Source of the DNA: PXAH01 sp964605645
GTDB lineage: Bacteria > Omnitrophota > Gorgyraeia > Duberdicusellales > 4484-171
Direction of reading: 5' to 3'
DNA length: 50,669 bases
NCBI GenBank assembly: GCA_964605645.1
Contig: CAZSDJ010000009.1
Coordinates: 1 to 50,669 of the forward strand
Position 1 is the stretch's first letter, and each line of letters starts with the position of its first letter. The notes under the pieces are model-generated. The model did not search any database. It was not told the origin of the DNA and saw only the letters and a list, made by a program, of their open reading frames with translations. Shown here piece after piece: positions 12,001 to 24,000 of the stretch. The translations under genes and the position numbers were made by a program.

Positions 12001-15000
12001 AGTCGATGGTGGTAGCGTATTTTAGAAAATTAGCCGAGGCTCTGAGAGTTTTAGAAGGAAAGATTAATGGTTCACCTAGAGTCGCCCAGCGTAAAAAAGA
12101 TGGCGAAGTTATTTGGAATCTTACTGAAAATGAAATAGAGCAAATTCTTAAAAATGCGGGCTACTCTTTAGGAGAAATTAAATTCGTAATTAATCAAGTC
12201 AAAATTCATGAATCATATCCTACTGAAGAGAAAGCAATAATGGTTCAGGCTGAAATTGCTCGATTCGAAGTGGGGCTCCAAGAACACATAGGAAGCAATT
12301 TTTCAAAAGATGTTTTCGCTGACCAAACTTTAGTAGCTAGTCAGATACAAAATCCAAAGATAGCATCAGAACTAGCTTGCAGTAAAGGTAAAACTCAGCT
12401 ATTGGCTTTAGCAGCTTTAATTAAATATAGAACAACAGGTATTCCTTCTTTAATATTTACTTCTGCTTTTGGCTTAGTCGAAGATGCTTTTGAGGAGCAC
12501 GGGATAGCGAAGTTAATGGGCCAGGTTGACCCTTACTTCAAGCTAGGCTGGGTTGATAATGCCAACCATTACGGCCGGATTTATAATGCCGACGGTACTT
12601 ATCGGGAAGTTGCGGCAAACCAGGTTTACAAGGAATGTCATCTAGTCTACAGCATAGTAGAGGATAGTGTACACAACTATTTAGGCGAACACTTATTCGC
12701 AGAAGCTCAGGGTAAAGCATTATTGAACCGTAGATGGTGGGTCTTCTTTGACGAAGCTCATTTGACTCTGCTCGGCGACCGGTTGAGCAACCCGTTTGTT
12801 ATCGGTAATCAAGCTGAGCAGTATTCCGAAGCCGCCGATGAAGCTAATCTCATTGCCCGGCAGTTACACACTAAGACCGGCGGAGCATTAAAGAGCTGGT
12901 ACTACCGGGTAGACGAATCATCTCGGAGCGTCCGACTGAACTTGTTAGGAAGGATATGGGTCAGGCATCAGTTAGGTTTGAGCCGGGTTTTAAAGCAGCA
13001 GGCCAACTGGCAGGATTTTGTGGATACCGCATTAACTGCTTGGTTTACCTATATTGAAGGCCGGGATTATCTCCATCACCCCGATGCTACTACTGGATAT
13101 GAGATAGCCAATATTAAGTCAGACAGCGGCGAAGAAGGTAAGGAGACCTACGCATACGGGTTACACCAGGCGTTACGGGCAAAACACGGGTACCAGCCGC
13201 TAGTGGACGGCAAGACCGCGGCATCTATCCTGTTGATGGGATTCTTAGAGGACCGGAATGTAATAGTGGGGTATTCGGCAGTGAGCGGGACTTTAGATAT
13301 AGAGCGAGCCCGTACTCTGGGGATGACTACTAAATGCGTTGCGGAAGCTGAAGAACCAGATATCGATATCGACAGTTTTATCTGGATGTCCGTTACACCG
13401 GATTACGCCGGATTAGTAGCTGCGGTACAAAAGCTGGACAAAGAGCCGGTTTTAATCCGTGTGGGAGATATTCAGGAATTAGAAGCCGTAAGAGCGGCGT
13501 TATCTGAGGCGGATATCCGGAGCAATATCCAGAAATTAGACGCGCGTACAACAGCTGCTGAACGGGAGGCTATTTTAAAGAAAGCCGGTTTACCGGGAGA
13601 GGTGACACTTACCACTGCCCGGGGTGATACGGGTGTGGATATCAAACTATTACAGGATGCGTTGGATAAGCCGGTATTGAATGTTATTGCTTTCGGGTTA
13701 TTAGAATCCGGCAAGCGAGAAGAACAGTTGATGCGGCGTGCGGCCAGAAGACCCGGAGAGAGGGGACGGTTTATAGCTTTTGGTTCACTCCAAGACCGGG
13801 TAGTCCGGCTTTACGCTCAAAAATATATCCCTGCGGCCCGGGGGATATTATTAAAGGCGGCAAAGGGTAATGACAACGCTCAAAGCCAGGTAGCCGCTGT
13901 TATTGCGCGGTTACGCCGGATAATAAAAGATACGCGTTTACAGCAGACTGAGCGGATGATGACGGTTGAGGCCCGCGCTTCTGCGGCCTGGCAGTTACGC
14001 TGCCGCAAGAAGCGGGAGATCGAGGATAACAGTTTTGTCCTGGCTTGTGCGCAGATGCTGGGCCGGAATTTAAGTACGGCGGAGGTTGAAGATTTTCGCA
14101 AGGCCGGGTTAGGGTTGTTAAAGAGTTTTTGGGAAGAGTTTATCACCAATTGTAACCAGGCGCGGTATCAGTTAATGAACCGCTTCGGCGCTACATATAA
14201 GGATTATCAAGGTTATATGCAGTATCCGGTAGATTCCCAGTATATGGCGGAAGTTGACCGGTATGCCGCGGAGTTCACCCAAAAGACCGAAGGTACGCTG
14301 TTCCTACATATAGCGGATAAGTTAGGCGCTGATATTGAAGAATTAGGATTAGAACAGCCTTGGTACAAGCGGACTATAGTTTTTATTAAAGGCCGGGTTG
14401 GCGCGATTGCCGTCGGGGTGATCATTGCGTTTGTGGTCTATAAATTATACTGGTTGAGTTTTGGGTTATACCGGCTGATATCGTTTAACGAGCCTGCAAG
14501 TAATGCTTCGCCGGTTATCAAGGCTAACATCGAGATAGTTGCTCAATTAGGCGCGGGAAATAGCGGAATATTAGTCGTGGGGATAGTAGCCGCAGTAATC
14601 ACCACGCTCTATATCAACCGGCAATTTATCCTCCCGGCGTTAGCCAAGGATAACAGCCAGTATCTTCTGAATGACGCTGCCTTCGGTGTCCAGAATAAGG
14701 GTACCGGCCGAAGCGGGTTTGCCCGGGGTATTTACAAGAAGGTTTACCCGATAATTGCGCATATTAGCACTGGGAGCGCTTTATTCTTGCTGGCGGGGTT
14801 TATCTTTACCGGGAGCAGTGTGTTGATATTAGGGTCAGCGGCGTTTATCGCTTTGACCGGTTTGGTCTTAGCCGTTATTACCCTGGCTGATTCGGGGTTA
14901 AAGGCCTACAGGCGGGAGAACCGGATGGCTCAGCCGGTGAGTATTTTCACCAGTTACCTGTATCATTTTGCTGTATCTACAGCTTTATATTTAGGGGTTA

Positions 15001-18000
15001 TCTTTGGATTGGAAAGTTTAGGGATCTTCCCCGGGCTGATCGGGATGACTCATTTTCTGGGGCTGGTAGTGGTGGGCGGCGGATTCAGTGCATATCTGGC
15101 GTATAAATTGACTGGTTATATTGATAATAAATATATCCATCCGGGTATGCGGCAGGATACAGTAGTCAGAGGCAAGGCGGTGAATATTGAACGGGGAGTA
15201 GCTTTTGCGGGTATCCTGGGCAGCGGAGCGGTAGCGATGTGGTTATCTATTTTGGCGGAGCAGAACTTGATTGTTCCGGGAGCAGTTTATGGAGCGATCT
15301 GGCCGGCGATCCAGATGACAGTATTAGTATTATTACCCATATGTATAGTGAGTATGGCCCGGATTATCTACGGCGTAAGCCGGGCGCGGGCTTTAGTTAA
15401 AGCCCAGGCTGCTGGTAATGGCGCGGAATTGAAGGAAAATTTCCGGATGGGATTAGGCGATATAGTCAAAAACGGCGCTGAGATAGGTGTGCGTACTATT
15501 CTTCTGAATATCATCCCGGCGAGTATTGCTTTTGGGGGTGTGGTATTTGTGTATTCGATTATGACGAAGCCGGCTTTCGCGGTTAGCCTGGTTACTGGAG
15601 TTACGCCTACGGCCCTGGTTATTGCCGGATTAGCGGTGGCTGGGGTATTAGTTACAATGGCGTTTAATTCCAAGAAAGGGAGCATGGTTACGGGAGCTAT
15701 TTTAGGTACAGGGGCAGTAACCGGGGTAGCGATGGCGCAGGAACAGGTTACTCAGCAGATCGAGTCAACCGCGGTAACCGCGGAGCTGTTGGGTATTTCG
15801 CAGGATAAGTTACAGGATCCGCGGGTGCGGGTAGCCCGGGAGCGGATTAGCCAGATTTTAGAAAAGAACGAGGGTTCAACTCCCGCAGTTGAACGTCCCC
15901 AAGCGGCTGGACAAGAAGAGCCGGAAGCTGAAATTTCAAGGCGGCAGTTAGCCGAGGCCGATAACCAGCGCCTTAGGGCCCAAAAGGCGTTGTATGAGGC
16001 TTCAATAGAGTTGGAGGAGAGCGCGGAAGCAGGCGAGAAAGAGTTAGAACAATTGCAAGCTCATTTAGAAGAAATAGATGAAGTAATTGCGATAGAAACT
16101 GAAAACTTAAGGCTTGCTGAAGAGATAAAAGAATTATTAAATCAGCCCGGCGCAGGAAGGCTTGCTGACAGAGAAGAGAGGCGTAAACAGGCAGAAGAGC
16201 AAGTGATAAGCGTAGAAAGCAGGCTTCAGCAGGCACAGGATTCCAGAGAAGAGCAGCAACGAGGATTGGCTGCTGCGCGGGAAACCTTTGCAGAACAGCT
16301 AAGAGGCTGGGAAGAGCAAAAGGAATTACGGCAGAAGGCGTTTGACCAGGCAGAGGAGAATTATACCGCGCTAAAAGGCGCACTTGGCCAATCCCAAGAG
16401 CCAAAAGAAACGCCGCAGCCTCAATCTGAAGAAGCTGCTTCTGCAGAAAAAGTAGTTCAGGCTCCTTCTGTACCGGATGCAGATGCCGCCGGCGATTCAG
16501 AAAAAGATAAAATTGTTGAAACAGAAGAAGATATAGAAAACGCGACCGATAGAATAGAAAAAAATCAACCGGTAGAGGTTGTGAGAAATAACGGCCCGCC
16601 GGAGGGAAAAGATAGAGAGAATTCAGCCGAGTTAGAACAACAATTAGATCAGGTTAATGAAAAGCTAGAGGAAGAAAGGCAGGGATTAGAAGAGAAAAGA
16701 GAAAATTTAAGAAAGTTAATCCAGGAAAGAAATAGTTTAACTTCTGAAGAAGCAACTATCTTGCAATGGATTTTCGGCCAGAAAGATAAATCTGGTTTAT
16801 TTGCTAGCTATGAGGTAACCGATGACTCTTTTCTTAACGCAGAACGTGTTGATTTAACTAATTTTGCTAATACTTATGATCAAGCATTGGTAGCAATAAT
16901 TGCTACATATAATAACCAACCAGAAATTGCCCGCCGGATATTTGATTTCTTTAAAAATAAAGGTATACCTTATACTGCTTATGATGCGGCTACCGGAGCA
17001 GTTGAAGAAAGAAATATTCGAAGCGGTGAAGTATTATGGCTTGGTATGGCTATGGCTCATTATACCAATATCACCGGTGATAGGCAGTATTTGCCGGTTA
17101 TGGAAAGATATGCTGATTTTGCGATTGGCTTGCAACAATCAGATGGCCGGATACTGGGCGGAAGAGGGTTTAGCTGGGCATCTACCGAGCACAACATTGA
17201 TGCTTCAGCTTATTTTGAAATGATGCATGAGCTTACCGGCAAAGATAAATACCTAAAGGCAGAAAAAGAAGTAAATAATTGGTTATTAAATAGTGCTTAT
17301 GATAAAAGAGCTGGTAGATTTCTCCGCGGCCAAAATGATTATAATTTTGCTACCGATACTCATACTTGGGCAGCAGCCAGAGGAATTGAAGGAATTAACC
17401 CTAAAGGTTTAATGAAATACTTAGAAGATAACGCTAAGGCTGAAATTGATGACAGAGAAGGTTTTGATTTTACCAATAAAGACAGGGCCATATCCGGAGA
17501 ATGGACCGCACAAGCTGCTTTAGCTTACCGTTTATTAGGAGATAATGAAAAGGCAGATTTTTATTTAGAACAACTTCAAAAAATGAAAGAAAACGGAGGT
17601 ATCCCTTACGCTACATCTATTATCAATACCACACACGGCTGGACTGCTTCTACTTATCCTTCCCTTGCCGCCACAGCCTGGTATGTGTTTGCTGAAGAAG
17701 GATTTAACCCTTTTGTATTAGATAATTCTGTTTTTCAACATCAAGCAGATGAAGGTAAAAACAGTGATGAAGCAGCTGCTTTAGATGAAAGCATTAAGCA
17801 GTTAAGAGAAAAAATCAGCCAAGGCAAAGCTAAAGTCAGAGGATTAGAGAAAGAGCAAAGAGAGTTGTCTTTAGAAATTCAAGAAGAGCCTGTAACACAG
17901 CCTAAGCAGCTAACTGACGAAGAAAAAGTTGATGAGAAAATTGAGCAGAACAGAAAAGGAGAAGAAAAGAAAGCCCATAAATCTTTACGAGATATACCTC

Positions 18001-21000
18001 AAACTATTCAAGGTTCCTTGCAATTTGCAGTTACAGAAATTGCAGAAGGGAATTATCAAAAAGCAACAGTATTGCTTACTGAAGCTATTAATGATTTGCC
18101 TGATTATGCTTATAGTTATTATTTGAGAGGTATTAGTTATTTTGCTCAAGATGAATTAGAGAAAGCTGTTGTCGACTGGCAAAAAGTCCTTACCTTAAAT
18201 TCGAGCCCATATACAAAGAAAACTATAGAAGCTGCATTACCTGTTATAAGGCAACTTATATCTTTATCCGAAGAAACATCGCAGGTTGAAAAGCAGAGAA
18301 TAGCCGCTTTTGTGTTTAATTCCGGAGTTAATACAGATTTTATTGAAGGGCAAGTTACAGGTGACTTGGAAGAAGATTTAACCCACGGAAGCTTAGTAGC
18401 AAGGGTATTTAGAAATAATTCTCCTGATACCGGAATTGTTTCTATTCGAGTAGAAGAAAATGATCAGAAATTCGACTATAAAGTATCACAAGGCCTCTTA
18501 AGAGCATTATTGTATGTAAGGCAGCATCCGGAAGTAAGAGCCGGTGTTGTAAACTTTAGCGCCGGCAATGACGTAGCTGATCCATTACAACAGGCAGTAA
18601 TTAGAGAATTATATGAAAAAGGAATAATAGTAGTAGCTTCAGTTGGAAATGAAAATAGAGAAGCATTAACTTATCCGGCTGCATTTGATAAGGTAGTAGC
18701 AGTTGCTGCATTAGGTAGAGATGGCAGAAGAGCAGGATATTCTAACTACGGAAGATATGTAGATGTTTCAGCACCAGGTTATATCCAAGGCGTATTTAAC
18801 GGATATTATGTAAAAGCAGAAGGCACTTCAGTCGCAGCTCCTTACGTAGCAAGCCTTATTACTCAGATGTTACAAGTTAATTCAGAATTATCAGCGCAAG
18901 AGGCAGTAAGGATTATGAGAGAAACGGCTAATCCAATAGAAGAAGATGATGCCTTTAGAAGAGGTTTACTTGGCGCCGGACAAATTAATCCTGAAGAAGC
19001 ATTGGAAGCAGCAAGGCAATATGAGAAACCAGAAACTCAAAGAACAGTAGATAAAGCTACTGTAGATGAATCTTTAACCTCCCAGCAAGTTCAATCCTTC
19101 CTTAGCTTGCAAGATAGCCAGGTAAATAGAAGTTTTGCGGGAGAAGATAGAAAAAATACTACAACTTATACTGTAAATCAAGGCGATAGTTTATGGAGTA
19201 TATGGCTAAATGAATATAAAGGTAAAGGAATTAAATGGAGTGATTTCCAAAGAAAAGTTATCCAAGCCAATAACCTTAAAGATGGTAGTAAGATTCATGT
19301 AGGGCAATGTCTTATTGTGCCAGTTGCTCACAAAAAAGACTTTGAGGATAAAATCTCTTCAATGACTAGACGCTTGCCACGAGTAATCAAAACTCCTGAC
19401 AGCATTACTTTTAGAAAGCTAGTAGATATGAAGGGTAGGGAATTTATTCCTGGGCCACTATATTGGAAATATATAGCTAAGTTACAAGATAATTGGGGGC
19501 TATTATATTACTTAGATGCAAAACTGCCAGTTGTTTTAAATAAAGTAGATGTTGCAAACGCTAAACCGGTATATACACTAACTCCTAAAGAGCTTGATAT
19601 AGAAGGAATTATATTTAAGATAAAAGAAGGATATTTTGTTAAAGTTACAGATAAAGATGGAGTTGTTTATGAAGTTAAGATATCTGATATAAGAGGTAGA
19701 ACTCTTATCTTGCCCAGGGAATACATTGTCAGCAATCCTGAAAAATTTGAGAAACCAATTTATCCAGCTAAAGTAAGGCTAGGTAAACCAGCTTTGGAGT
19801 TTGAAGAAAAAGGAATAATTACAGGTGTAGGAGTAGTTCGGTCTAAAAAAGGTGCAGTTATTCTAACGGAGGAAGAATTAAGGCATATAGTAAAAGAAGG
19901 AGAATTACAAATTATTCCTATAAGAGAGAGGGACCAATTACGTAATTTTAAAATAGATCCGGAAACAAAAGAGCCTACATATAAAAAACATCCTGTAACC
20001 GGAGAACTTCTTTGCAGGTATGAAATTAAAGGCGTACCTTTTGAGTTTAATTTAAAGGGAAGAGAAGTTTTAACCAGGTTAAGTAAAGGCCGTTTTGAGG
20101 TTTCATTTCCTCATAATGTAGTTAAGTTTTTGACTGAGAGAGAATTAATAGAAGAATTTGGCTTTAAGATAAGAACCTTTTGGGAAGGCAACAGGCAGAT
20201 AATGGGAATACCTAGGCCTGATTCTTTTGTGGGTACAATCTATACTCCCAAGGAATTAAATGGTGCTGAATACATAGCTTTAGGTACACCTATCTATATG
20301 TTAGAAAGAAAGCTTGCTGCTTTAATTGGAGTTGGTTTTTCTTATGAATACGATACAGATACTTGTTATTGGAAAGACAGACGGGGAATAGTTTTTGCTC
20401 AAACCAACGGAGCTAAACCAGTTGAAGTAGGAGACATACCTAATTCTGCTAAACCGATTTTAGCTATAGCCCAGAAACCTAGCAACGGATTTCTTTTTAC
20501 TCCTTTGCTTACTAAAGAGAAAATGAAGCAAATTACCCCAAGACATATTAAAGAAAATGGAAAATTTAAGATAAAAATAGATGGTAGGTTTTATTTAGTT
20601 GAAGTAACTAAAACCGGACAAGAAACTTTACATGAAATTTGGCCCGAAAATTCCCATATAGAATCAACTGGATCGAAACATCTAGATTCCCATTTCCAAA
20701 CCTTCATTATTACCGATGATTATCAGCAAGCACATGATGAATTTATGAAGTCAGTTCAGCATTTTCAGAGGTTATTTAACCAAGATGAGTTTACTGAAGT
20801 TATGCAGGCACAAAAAGAGTCTGGGGAATGGTTTACTGCCAGCTATGCACTTTTAATAAATGAAATAGCAGAAACAGAACAACAATTGACCCAGGCAAGA
20901 GAGCAATTAGAAGAAGCTCAAGGAAACGAAGCACAGGCAGAAATAGGGAAGTTGCAGAAGCAAGTAACTGGCCTTCAGCAGAAATTGCATAAATTAAATG

Positions 21001-24000
21001 TCCAATTGAAAGGTCCAGTAGAAAAAATAAAAAGGGTTGAGGAAGAATTAAGAAAAGTTGAACAACAGCTAACAAGAGAAGATTTAACAGAAGAAACCCG
21101 AGAAGCATTTAAGGCAGAGCAAAAGCAATTACAGGAGAGAAAAGCTCAGTTAGAAAAGCAGGGTTTAAGGGCTGAATTTGTTAATAACTTTATCAGATTT
21201 TATATAGATTCCTATAATCAGGCACAAGCAAAGAAAAGGGCTATTGAAGCTGATTTAAAAGAAGTTAACAGAGCATTAAGACAAGAAGAATTATCTGGAG
21301 AAGAAAGAGGCCGATTAATTAAGAAAAGAAGCAGATTAGAAAAAGAGCTTGAAAGCCAAGAAGGTAGAATAACTCAGATTGAAGGTACTTTAGAGGAAGC
21401 TTTTGATAGTTCTTATGATAATTACCTAGAGATGGTCCAGCTAGCTCAGGAAAACTTTGAACAAGGAAATTATTTACAGGCAAGATGGGCTCAAGGCATG
21501 GCAGCGCAATGGTTTTCTGCCGCCTATTCTTTGAAATTAAATGAGATAGTAAGATTAGGCCAGCAATCTTATCAACTTCAACAACAAGCAGGCAGCCGGC
21601 CGGAAAGGGTAGGAGAAGCTTTAAAACTTGCCAGAGAAGCGGCAAGAGAGTTGAATAATTTGCAGCAATTACAGCGGAATTTTGCTGATAATTTTGTTGA
21701 GCCTTATATCAAAGAAAACGGAGGAAGAGAAGAATTAAGTAAAGCAGAAGAAAAGATTGATGAGGCATTGGAGATAGTTTTTGGAGATATCAACAATATT
21801 ATAGAAGGAAGAATTGAACAACTAAGAAAACAGCCGACTCAACAAGCTAAGGCAGAAAGGTTGAGATGGGAATCACTGCAGGGAAGGCTTGAACATTTCC
21901 GTCAATCTACTAAAGCTAAAGCAGAAGTTCTGATTAGACAGCAGGAGGATAAATTATCCCAGGAGGAATTAGAAAGAGATGTAAAGATAGCAGAGGCTCA
22001 CCTGCAAGATAGAACAGTTATAGAAATTCCGGAAAGTAGTGAAAATGGAATTGATAGGGAAGATATCAGGCAGTGGCTAAAAGAAGGTGAAAACGAAAAG
22101 GTAAAACAAGCACTTCTGCCTTATACCGAAGAGAAGCTTAAAGAAGAAGGTAAAAGGCTGGATGAAGATTCCAGGTATTTTAGAGACTTAAGTTATACCT
22201 GTGCTCAGTTGGATGTTATCTACGATAACTTTATCCAGCTAAGGCAGACTTATTTAGAAATATTAAAGAATGAAGAAATAAAAGACAAAACAGAATTGCT
22301 GTCTTTATACTTAGCTTTTGAGCAGAATTTTGCTAACAGTTTAGTCAGCTTTGGCAAGATAGGTGATGTTAATGTCGGCCTGCAGTTAGGGGGAGAGCTT
22401 GCTCCTTTGGTTGATGCAATTAATATTATTTATGGATTTGCCGACGGCCAAATTACCGGGGGCACAAATATAGCTTTAGCCAGCTTAGCTTTATATGATG
22501 ATTTCTTTACAATTGTTCATATGCCCCGATATAAGAAATTACAAGAGATTGGCGGATGGATTGTGCCTTACAGAGAATCTGAGGAGCGCAGGTTTGAATT
22601 TGAATTTTTTGGTTTAGGAAATGCTGAAGGAGGAAATTTATTTAAAGTAAATTTTTGGGAAGTTGCAAAGATAGGTGTTTTAGGGGAAGATGTCGGCCTT
22701 GTTAATGTGGGGGTTGATATAGGGTTAGTTGACAGTGAAGTACGCTTGTTTAAACCCGGCATTATTTTACCAGAATTTAATCTTTCTGTGTTAGGAGATA
22801 GCGCAGATCTTATAAATGTTTCCCATGGCAGATATAAATACTTTCCCACAGTAGTTAATGAAGATGGAGAAAATGGATTCAAGCTGGAAGATTCAAGAAG
22901 GTTCTATAATGTCGACAATTTAGGTGAATGTATTAATAAAATATTAGTTTCTTTATTGAAGCAGGAGTCTCAATTCAAGGATTTTTCTGCCATACATATT
23001 CCTTCCAAGGCTCAGATGGAAGCTTACCGGAGAGCGGTGTTAGGTACAGAAGAAAATACCGAATACTGGATAGAAGCCAATCTAACCAATCACCTTCAGA
23101 TTATCTATAAGCATAATACCGAAACTCACGAATGGGAAATTGTATCTAAGGCGCCAATGTTTTACCGCAGTGAAGATATGGGTAAAATCGTAGATGGCCA
23201 GGAGATTGATTTTGAAACCGAGGGTTACTTGCGCTATACCGGCCAGTGGCCTTGGGAAGATGATCAGGCAGAAGTTGATTACCCGCGTAGATTTATGAGG
23301 ATTTCCGGGGTAAAAGATTTTGCTAATTTAAACCAGATGTTTGAAGGCATGATAGGAGGTTATGGGTTTGCCGCTGACCGTTTCGGCAGAGAGGTAAGGT
23401 CATTTAGGCATTTTAGCCAAGTCCCTCCTACAGTAGAAGCCAAGATGCCAATAAGAATAGATGGTTCTTTTACTTTTGACCAAGAAGGCAATTTAATTAG
23501 AGAAGAAGGGATAAGGGCCAGAGTTAATCCTTATACAGGAGAGGTTGTAGGCTCTTCATTAAAGATGGTTTTACTTCAATACTATATGAGCCAAGGCCAG
23601 TTAGGCCAGCAGAGTAGATACATTGTCAGAAACGGCAGAGGGGTTTGGATGGTTGACCAGATACCAGCTTCTTTAGAAGAGCTGCCAAAAGAAACAGAAT
23701 ATGAATATACTTTTGAATATACAGGTTTAGATAATAAAACACACAAAAGAATCATTGAATTGAATTTAAGCGAATCTGCCCAAATTGCTACAGGAGATAT
23801 TGCCAGAGACAGCGGATACAGCTTGCCGGCTGAGGGATTATTTGGAAAAGGCACGCCGTTTGTATTTGTTGAGGAAATAGGCGTAGATGTTCCATATGCT
23901 ATTGCCCGGACATTTAAAAAGGATGGCCAGACTACTTACTTCTTAAGCAGGGAAGATGTCGAACAACTAAGGGAAGCTGGCCACATAACTTCCGGAGAAG

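Noticed and set aside
14370..15750. SecY-like channel after the SecA-like domain
   Set aside because: Helix number fits, but no SecY sequence signature (plug, conserved cytosolic loops) could be seen, so it is left as an unknown membrane domain.
15973..16404. Minus-strand Leu-rich ORF of 143 codons
   Set aside because: Leucine-rich antisense reading of a Gln/Glu/Lys coiled coil, a well-known artefact (also at 20833-21108 and 21319-21645).
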